DNA of 64,000 nt from Chthonomonadia bacterium (GTDB lineage: Bacteria; Armatimonadota; HRBIN16), in the NCBI GenBank assembly GCA_013314755.1, contig JABUFA010000007.1, positions 55,554-119,553 on the forward strand, read 5' to 3'. Positions 59,056 through 64,000 of the stretch are shown here, in pieces. Every line of letters starts with the position of its first letter. Positions within the stretch are counted from its first letter, which is position 1. The notes under the pieces were generated by a model. It ran no database searches, was not told where the DNA came from, and worked only from the letters and a program-made list of their open reading frames with translations. The position numbers and the translations under genes are program-made.

Positions 59056-60033
59056 ATGCGTGTTACGGCTAAGCAGATAGCAAAACAGTTGGGCATTTCG
59101 CCTTCCACCGTGTCGAGGGTACTAAACGGTCGGGGCGGAGGCTTCATCTCCGAGGTGACCCGGCAGCGTGTGCTGGATGCGGCACGCGAGATGGGCTATC
59201 GTCCGCATCATGCGGCTCGCGCGCTCGTGACGGGGCGCACGCAAACAATAGCTCTGTGGATGTACTCGCTACGTACCAGCTTCCACGCTTATATAGCGCA
59301 CCTGATGCAGCAAATTCTCTATCAAAACAACTACCTCTGCCTCATCTTTCCCGAGGACTACCTGAATGCATCCACGTACCCTGCGGATGGGCAGGTAGAT
59401 GGAATCATAGCACACGAGTGCGTAGACCGTGTTCGTGCTTTCCTTCAAATCCCCAGCAGCACCCCGTTGGTAAGCGTCGGGTGCTACTACATTACCGAGT
59501 GCGACCATGTAGGCATCGACCTGTTCGCCGGCACAGTCGAGGCACTATACTACCTCCTGGACACAGGGCGTAGACGGATAGCATATCTGGTGAATACTTC
59601 ATCGTACCATGCCGGTGAACCCCGTGGCGATGCTTACCGGCTTGTGATGGAACAGGCGGGGCTTCCTGTGGAGGTCATTTTTACTGCCGACCAATCACGA
59701 TGGCGGACGTACGACGGGGTAAAGCAGTACCTGCAGCACCACAAAGCGCCTGATGCTATATTCTGCCATAACGACCACATGGCTATGGCATGCTATAAGT
59801 GCCTCCGCGATATAGGGCTTCGCGTGCCTGACGACGTAGCACTGGTGGGCTGCGATGGCATTGAAGAGACGGAGTTTTGGGAGACCCCGCTGAGTACCAT
59901 CGTACAACCACTGGAAGAGATGTGCCAGATAGCATGGTCATTCTTGCAGAAGCGTTTACAACAACCGGATTTGCCGATACAGCAAGCGATACTCAAACCA
60001 CGTTTGGTCGTACGGGCATCATCGCAACCATAA
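59056..60033 (+). CDS. LacI-family transcriptional regulator
   Basis: 325 residues. The helix-turn-helix is at the N-terminus (TAKQIAKQLGISPSTVSRVLNG). The hinge and periplasmic-binding-like sensor domain follow (RPHHAARALVTGRTQTIALW). Landmarks in the sensor are VDGIIAHECVD, HVGIDLFAG and FCHNDHMAMACYKCLRDIG. It should respond to a sugar. Its own promoter carries tandem operators, so it is autoregulated. No ribosome binding site is obvious before the ATG. Regulated genes beyond itself are not seen here: the repeated operator was not found elsewhere by eye. A prepilin-like gene follows after 108 bp. Confidence 0.9.
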   Translation: MRVTAKQIAKQLGISPSTVSRVLNGRGGGFISEVTRQRVLDAAREMGYRPHHAARALVTGRTQTIALWMYSLRTSFHAYIAHLMQQILYQNNYLCLIFPEDYLNASTYPADGQVDGIIAHECVDRVRAFLQIPSSTPLVSVGCYYITECDHVGIDLFAGTVEALYYLLDTGRRRIAYLVNTSSYHAGEPRGDAYRLVMEQAGLPVEVIFTADQSRWRTYDGVKQYLQHHKAPDAIFCHNDHMAMACYKCLRDIGLRVPDDVALVGCDGIEETEFWETPLSTIVQPLEEMCQIAWSFLQKRLQQPDLPIQQAILKPRLVVRASSQP

Positions 60034-60141
60034 GCAAGGGAGGTGATAGGCAAGCAACAGAGAACACAGGCTTTCTGTAGGCATAAGCCAAACGCTACCG
60101 TGTCGCTACATCATCAACAAACAAAGGAGGGAGAGTAAGCA

Positions 60142-60942
60142 ATGACGCGAAAGGGGTTTACCCTAATTGAGCTGCTGGTGGTTATCGCGATAATCGCGAT
60201 ACTGGCAGCGATCCTGTTCCCGGTATTTGCACAGGCTCGGGAGAAGGCACGCCAATCCAGCTGTGTATCCAACCTGAAGAACATTGGCACAGCGATGCTG
60301 ATGTATCAGCAGGACTACGACGAGCAGTTTTGCCCGCCGATGGTCGGATTGGGAGGACGTGACCGGTGGGATGACACCATGACCTGGGATCGGCTGATTC
60401 AGCCTTACATGAAGAACCTGGCGATATTGACCTGTCCCAGTGATCAGTATTCGCCCACGGTGACCTCGCGGTGGGGCGTTGTGAAACGTTCCTATACCAT
60501 GCCTGGCTATTTGGGCTGGTGTTGGTTCTGTGGGTACGACGAGTGTGTCAATACCTTGCATGGGAACCCCATCTGGGGATGCCAGTATTCCGTGCCTCTG
60601 GCGAAAGCACAGTACCCCACGCTGACCGTCATGGTCTTCGAGCGCGATAACTGCAACTCGCAGGGAGGCGAGTGGAACTGGTGTTCGGTCGGCGACGGTA
60701 CCAACGAGTTTGCCTACCGCCACAACAGCATGAGCAACGTCTGCTTCGCAGACGGTCATGTGAAGGCTGTGAAAGGCGATCCTGCAAACCGTCGCTACCA
60801 CATATTGCCCGGGCACCGCTGCTGGGAGCATGGAACGGCAACGTACGGGGCACGCTTCTCCGGCAACTGGCACGACATCCTGCCGTACCACACCGGCATC
60901 GACGTGACCTGCCCCGGTGGCACAGAGGGCACTTGGCCCTGA
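60142..60942 (+). CDS. Prepilin-like DUF1559 protein
   Basis: 266 residues, with AAAGGAGGG upstream. The prepilin leader is [20 protein letters not shown], then [20 protein letters not shown] and [14 protein letters not shown]. The DGH motif is in [13 protein letters not shown]. More cysteines and tryptophans occur than in the other two copies ([19 protein letters not shown]), so disulfides are likely. It is followed 15 bp later by the small membrane-protein gene at 60958, as in the pair at 24010-25036. It lacks a good promoter, so it may be read from the LacI gene. Confidence 0.92.
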   Translation: MTRKGFTLIELLVVIAIIAILAAILFPVFAQAREKARQSSCVSNLKNIGTAMLMYQQDYDEQFCPPMVGLGGRDRWDDTMTWDRLIQPYMKNLAILTCPSDQYSPTVTSRWGVVKRSYTMPGYLGWCWFCGYDECVNTLHGNPIWGCQYSVPLAKAQYPTLTVMVFERDNCNSQGGEWNWCSVGDGTNEFAYRHNSMSNVCFADGHVKAVKGDPANRRYHILPGHRCWEHGTATYGARFSGNWHDILPYHTGIDVTCPGGTEGTWP

Positions 60943-60957
60943 CGGAGGCAGACTACC

Positions 60958-61278
60958 ATGAAGAGAGAGGTTAGCACCCCTGTAGTGATTGCCGTGTTCG
61001 CGGTGGTTCTTCTCGCGCTCATCGGGTTGGGGTACTATTTTCTGCGTCCCAAACCCTATGTTCCATCTCCGGGTGTTGGGGGACGCCCCTTCGAAGTACC
61101 CAATTATGGCGCGCCAACCGGATCACCGATACCGCCTGCAGGTGTTCGGCCGGGCGATGTAAGCGGCTTACAAGGAGCAAGAGGGGCTCCGCCTGTAGCT
61201 CCTCCCTCCGGGGTTGTGCCCGGCGATGTAAGCGGCGCACAACGCAGCCAGCCTATGTATCCACCACCGCCACGGTAG
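60958..61278 (+). CDS. Small single-span membrane protein with Pro/Gly-rich tail, paired with a prepilin-like gene
   Basis: 106 residues. The N-terminus is MKREVSTPV. One hydrophobic span follows (VIAVFAVVLLALIGLGYYFL). A long Pro-, Gly- and Val-rich tail then carries two near-repeats of GVRPGDVSG or GVVPGDVSG (residues about 61-91), each flanked by Pro- and Gly-rich sequence. The layout is the same as the 24806 gene: directly after a DUF1559 gene, one span, disordered tail. No family is recognised. A rho-independent terminator follows. Confidence 0.75.
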   Translation: MKREVSTPVVIAVFAVVLLALIGLGYYFLRPKPYVPSPGVGGRPFEVPNYGAPTGSPIPPAGVRPGDVSGLQGARGAPPVAPPSGVVPGDVSGAQRSQPMYPPPPR

Positions 61279-61299
61279 TCACCATGGGTATAACAGAGT

Positions 61300-61342
61300 G
61301 GGGAGAGCAAGCGTCATCGCGGAGCTTGTTCTCCCCCATTTT
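61300..61342 (+). terminator. Rho-independent terminator after the prepilin pair
   Basis: 13-bp stem GGGGAGAGCAAGC / GCTTGTTCTCCCC (one G-T wobble), followed by CCATTTT. Confidence 0.8.
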
Positions 61343-61438
61343 GCAGGATGCTGTTGGCTTCTTCTCGTAATGACCTTATAGGCATCCACAAGCACATCCG
61401 TGTTTTTCACGGGCAAATCTGTAAAGGGGGACTTTTCG

Positions 61439-62719
61439 ATGAGGGAGCAAAAGGCGTTTCGTAGAGGTCTCACGCGCAGAGACTTTCTCAAAACATCGCT
61501 GGGCGCAAGCACAGTGGCGCTGGCGTCAGGTGTGCTGGGCTGGAACTACGCCTGGGCGCAGGGCAGCGACCGCATTCGCGTGGGCGTCATCGGCTGCGGT
61601 GGGCGTGGCACAGGAGCCGCTCGTGATGCGGTAAACGCTGCGCCGAACGTGGAAATCTGGGCGCTGGGCGACCTGTTCCAGGACCGCGCGGAAGGCGCGT
61701 TCAATAACCTGCAGAACCTCGGCGACCGATTCAAGGTGACCAGAGAGCGCGTCTTCTGGGGGTTTGACAACTATCTGAAGGTTATCAACAGCGGTGTGGA
61801 CATGGTGATTCTCGCCACACCACCCGGCTTCCGTCCCATTCACTTCAGAGCAGCGGTGGAGGCAGGCAAGCATGTCTTTATGGAGAAGCCTGTCGCAGTG
61901 TGTCCTACTGGCGTGCGTATGGTGCTGGAGGCGGCGAACCTGGCGAAACAGAAGGGATTGGGCGTCGTCGCCGGCACGCAGCGCAGGCATCAGAAGGGCT
62001 ACATTGAAACCATCAAGCGCATCCACGACGGCGCAATCGGCAAAATCGTGGCGGCGCAGTGCTACTGGAACCAGGGCGGTCTGTGGAAGTGGGACCGTCA
62101 GCCGGGTATGAACGATATCGAGTGGCAGATTCGCAACTGGCTGTACTTCACCTGGCTCTCCGGTGACCATATCGTGGAGCAGCATATCCACAACCTCGAT
62201 GTCATTAACTGGGTGCTGCAGGCGTATCCGGTGAAATGCGTGGGCGTGGGAGGGCGGCAGGTGCGCACCGACCCTGTATACGGTCATATCTACGATCACT
62301 TCGCCATCGAGTACGAGTATCCGGGCGGCGTGCGCGTGCTGAGCATGTGCCGTCAGATCGACGGCTGCGCCAACCGCGTGGGCGAGTACGTTATCGGCAC
62401 GGAGGGAGTATCCGATCCCGGCGGCTGGATTCGCGGCAAGATTCAGTGGCGCAACGAGGGAGGCAGCAACCCGTACGTGCAGGAGCATACCGACCTCATC
62501 AACAGCATCCGCGAGGGCAAACCGCTGAACGAAGGCGAGCAGGTTGCACTGAGCACTCTGACCGCCATCATGGGGCGCATGGCGGCGTATACCGGGCAGG
62601 AGGTCACGTGGGACTTCGTGCTCAAGGAGTCCAAACTGAATCTGGTCAAGGACATCAAAGAGTTCGGGGAGATGCCGGTAGACCCCGTGGCCATTCCGGG
62701 CAGGACTCCGCTGGTGTAA
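61439..62719 (+). CDS. Tat-exported Gfo/Idh/MocA-family oxidoreductase (copy B)
   Basis: 426 residues from ATG 61439, with AAAGGGGG upstream; the in-frame ATG at 61400 has no site. The Tat signal is LTRRDFLKTSLGASTVALAS, then WNYAWAQGSDRIRVGVIGCG. The EKP motif is FMEKPVAVCPTG. The protein closely follows copy A at 57464 along its whole length, with one clear gap (LEGFDTF in A is absent in B). DNA identity is uneven: an 86-bp block near the 3' end (62561-62646) is identical to 58577-58662. It is followed four bases later by holB. Role as for copy A: sugar oxidation outside the cytoplasm, by inference. Confidence 0.9.
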   Translation: MREQKAFRRGLTRRDFLKTSLGASTVALASGVLGWNYAWAQGSDRIRVGVIGCGGRGTGAARDAVNAAPNVEIWALGDLFQDRAEGAFNNLQNLGDRFKVTRERVFWGFDNYLKVINSGVDMVILATPPGFRPIHFRAAVEAGKHVFMEKPVAVCPTGVRMVLEAANLAKQKGLGVVAGTQRRHQKGYIETIKRIHDGAIGKIVAAQCYWNQGGLWKWDRQPGMNDIEWQIRNWLYFTWLSGDHIVEQHIHNLDVINWVLQAYPVKCVGVGGRQVRTDPVYGHIYDHFAIEYEYPGGVRVLSMCRQIDGCANRVGEYVIGTEGVSDPGGWIRGKIQWRNEGGSNPYVQEHTDLINSIREGKPLNEGEQVALSTLTAIMGRMAAYTGQEVTWDFVLKESKLNLVKDIKEFGEMPVDPVAIPGRTPLV

Positions 62720-62723
62720 GCCG

Positions 62724-63848
62724 ATGGCAGAGGTGCCACACTGCTTCAACGACATCGTGGGACATCGGGGGGCGATACGGCTCCTGCGACGGGCAGTGGT
62801 GTCGGGCAGTGTGGCACACGCCTATCTGTTTACCGGACAGGCGGGGGTGGGGAAGTTCACCCTCGCCCATGCTTTTGCTGCCGCGCTGACCTGCCTGCAA
62901 CCTACTCCCGACGGCGACCCCTGTGGCGATTGCAGCAGCTGTCGTCGCTTTGCGCAGGGCGCCCATCCCGAAGTGCACCTTATCGCCCCGTATTCCGAGC
63001 AGACGCTCATCTGGCAGCTGTGGGAGGGGCACAACACCCCGCGCGAGGCGAAGCCGCACCAGGTGGGCGTTATCGGACGCACGATCAATTTCGCTCCCAC
63101 CTTCGGCAGGCGGGTGGTGTACATCCTGACGCGGGCGGAAACGCTGACCGAACCCGCCGCCAACAGCCTGCTCAAGACCTTAGAGGAGCCGCCCCCCTAT
63201 GCGGTGTTTCTCCTGCTGGCGCCGATGCTGGAGGATGTGCTGGAGACCATCCGCTCGCGCTGTCAGTGGGTTCCCCTGCAGGCGGTAGGAGTGGAGGAGA
63301 TGGCGCAGTGGCTGGAGCAGAGGCACGGCGTCTCCGCGGATATGGCGTTGCGCTGTGCGCTGATTTCGCAGGGGTGTCCGGGCAGAGCGTGGTCGCTGGC
63401 GACGCAACCGCAGGCGTTGAAGCTGTGGGACGCCTTAGCCGACCTTGCCTATCAGATTGCGACCGGGCGTCACGGGCAGGCTCCTGCCCTGCATCTGGCG
63501 GAGCAGTTGCGCACCCTCGCCAGCACCGACATTACCACCGCGGAGGACGCCGATGCTCCCGCCGAAGCGGGGGGCAAAGGCAAGACGCCCAAACGGGGCG
63601 CGCTCCTGCTGGCGATGGACGCGCTGGGCGCGTGGTTCCGGGATGCGCTGTGGCTATCGTGCGGCGGCGGGGCGCAGAGCATCGTCTATCGCGGCGATGA
63701 GGCGCGTTTGCAGGAGGCGGCATCCCGGCTGGGCACAGCGCGGCTGATGCACGCGCTGAACGCAATCCTGGAGGTACGCCGCGCCGTCGAAGGCAACGCC
63801 AACATCCCCCTGGCGACTGAGGTACTGATTCTGAGGTTGCTGGGGTAG
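62724..63848 (+). CDS. holB: DNA polymerase III subunit delta'
   Basis: 374 residues. The AAA+ clamp-loader fold starts FNDIVGHRGAIRLLRRAV, with HAYLFTGQAGVGKF in the Walker A position, but the usual Thr/Ser after Lys is Phe. The zinc-binding knuckle is CGDCSSCRR. ETLTEPAANSLLKTLEEPPP carries the sensor-like SLLK/LEEP block and RSRCQ follows. Delta' takes part in loading the beta clamp and often lacks ATPase activity, which fits the altered Walker A. There is no ribosome site of note, so translation may be coupled to the upstream oxidoreductase gene. Confidence 0.9.
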   Translation: MAEVPHCFNDIVGHRGAIRLLRRAVVSGSVAHAYLFTGQAGVGKFTLAHAFAAALTCLQPTPDGDPCGDCSSCRRFAQGAHPEVHLIAPYSEQTLIWQLWEGHNTPREAKPHQVGVIGRTINFAPTFGRRVVYILTRAETLTEPAANSLLKTLEEPPPYAVFLLLAPMLEDVLETIRSRCQWVPLQAVGVEEMAQWLEQRHGVSADMALRCALISQGCPGRAWSLATQPQALKLWDALADLAYQIATGRHGQAPALHLAEQLRTLASTDITTAEDADAPAEAGGKGKTPKRGALLLAMDALGAWFRDALWLSCGGGAQSIVYRGDEARLQEAASRLGTARLMHALNAILEVRRAVEGNANIPLATEVLILRLLG

Positions 63849-64000
63849 ATTTTTGCCCTTTCGCCCTGTCTTGGCGACTGGAAGTCGCAGGCTACACGCA
63901 GATTATAACCTCTCCAGATATGGAGTGCTGAAGCCATGCTTCAGCGCACCTGTCGTCCTGCCCTTGCGACTGGAAGTCGCAGGCTACACGCAGATTATGA
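63849..64000. repeat. Terminal repeat cluster, two copies of a 33-bp direct repeat
   Basis: A 33-bp unit beginning GCGACTGGAAGTCGCAGG and ending CAGATTAT occurs at 63874-63906 and again, identical, at 63966-63998. Between them lies GCTGAAGCCATGCTTCAGC near 63929. These are the same families as at 23412-24009 and 51187-51458; the region runs past the window edge. Confidence 0.85.

Noticed and set aside
63874..63998. Attachment site or transposon end
   Set aside because: The 33-bp direct repeats belong to the palindromic family found in other gaps, and no integrase or transposase is nearby.

Overview
The window reads as chromosomal DNA of a moderately GC-rich, free-living bacterium, most likely an Armatimonadota-like lineage (Planctomycetota is the main alternative). 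The inference rests on the combination of genes rather than on a marker gene: three DUF1559-type prepilin-like proteins ([20 protein letters not shown] start, DGH motif near the end), two PEP-CTERM proteins, DUF1080, DUF2961/GH172 and CehA/McbA-type PHP proteins, Tat-exported Gfo/Idh/MocA oxidoreductases, and a B12-dependent ribonucleotide reductase with NrdR. No phage, transposase, CRISPR array or plasmid gene was seen.

Layout. 1-4408 (minus): three tandem secretin paralogues, the last cut by the window edge. 4530-6714 (minus): rhaD-like aldolase and miaB. 6848-8807 (plus): a small Cys-Pro-rich exported protein and a GH4 glycosidase. 8895-11177 (minus): a dockerin-bearing exported protein and a prepilin-like protein. 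11295-15073 (plus): a small exported protein, then the housekeeping block rplU-rpmA-obgE-proB. 15154-20283 (plus): a PEP-CTERM protein, a GH172-like protein and a GH50-like glycosidase. 20304-23411: a PflX-type radical SAM protein (minus), then an OFA-type transporter and a DUF1080 protein (plus). 24010-29359 (plus): prepilin-like protein with small membrane partner, PHP metallohydrolase, DUF1080 protein, glycerophosphodiesterase. 29633-32707 (minus): sugar isomerase and GH5-like lipoprotein. 32940-37623: second PEP-CTERM protein behind a sigma-54-like promoter, a lamin-tail-like protein, nrdJ and nrdR under tandem NrdR boxes, and tRNA-Asn. 37810-39312 (plus): lone nucleotidyltransferase, CcrM/HinfI-type methyltransferase, lone HicB-like protein. 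39378-45662: PQQ-propeller protein, BNR-repeat protein, and a Het-C/PLAT gene broken by one in-frame TAG. 45808-49669 (plus): a PaoABC/YagTSR-type molybdenum aldehyde oxidoreductase. 50023-58735: oxidoreductase, second PHP protein, purple acid phosphatase lipoprotein, GH9 lipoprotein, Tat oxidoreductase. 59056-63848 (plus): LacI regulator with tandem operators, third prepilin-like protein with its membrane partner, a second closely related Tat oxidoreductase, and holB.

Taken together, the accessory genes suggest a cell that degrades plant- or algae-type polysaccharides outside the membrane (GH9, GH5-like, GH50-like, GH172, GH4) and processes the sugars (rhamnulose-phosphate aldolase, isomerase, Gfo/Idh/MocA enzymes). 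It also displays many exported proteins through secretin, prepilin and PEP-CTERM systems. Housekeeping genes are interspersed. The larger intergenic gaps carry families of short palindromic repeats, one of which shows compensatory changes in its stems.
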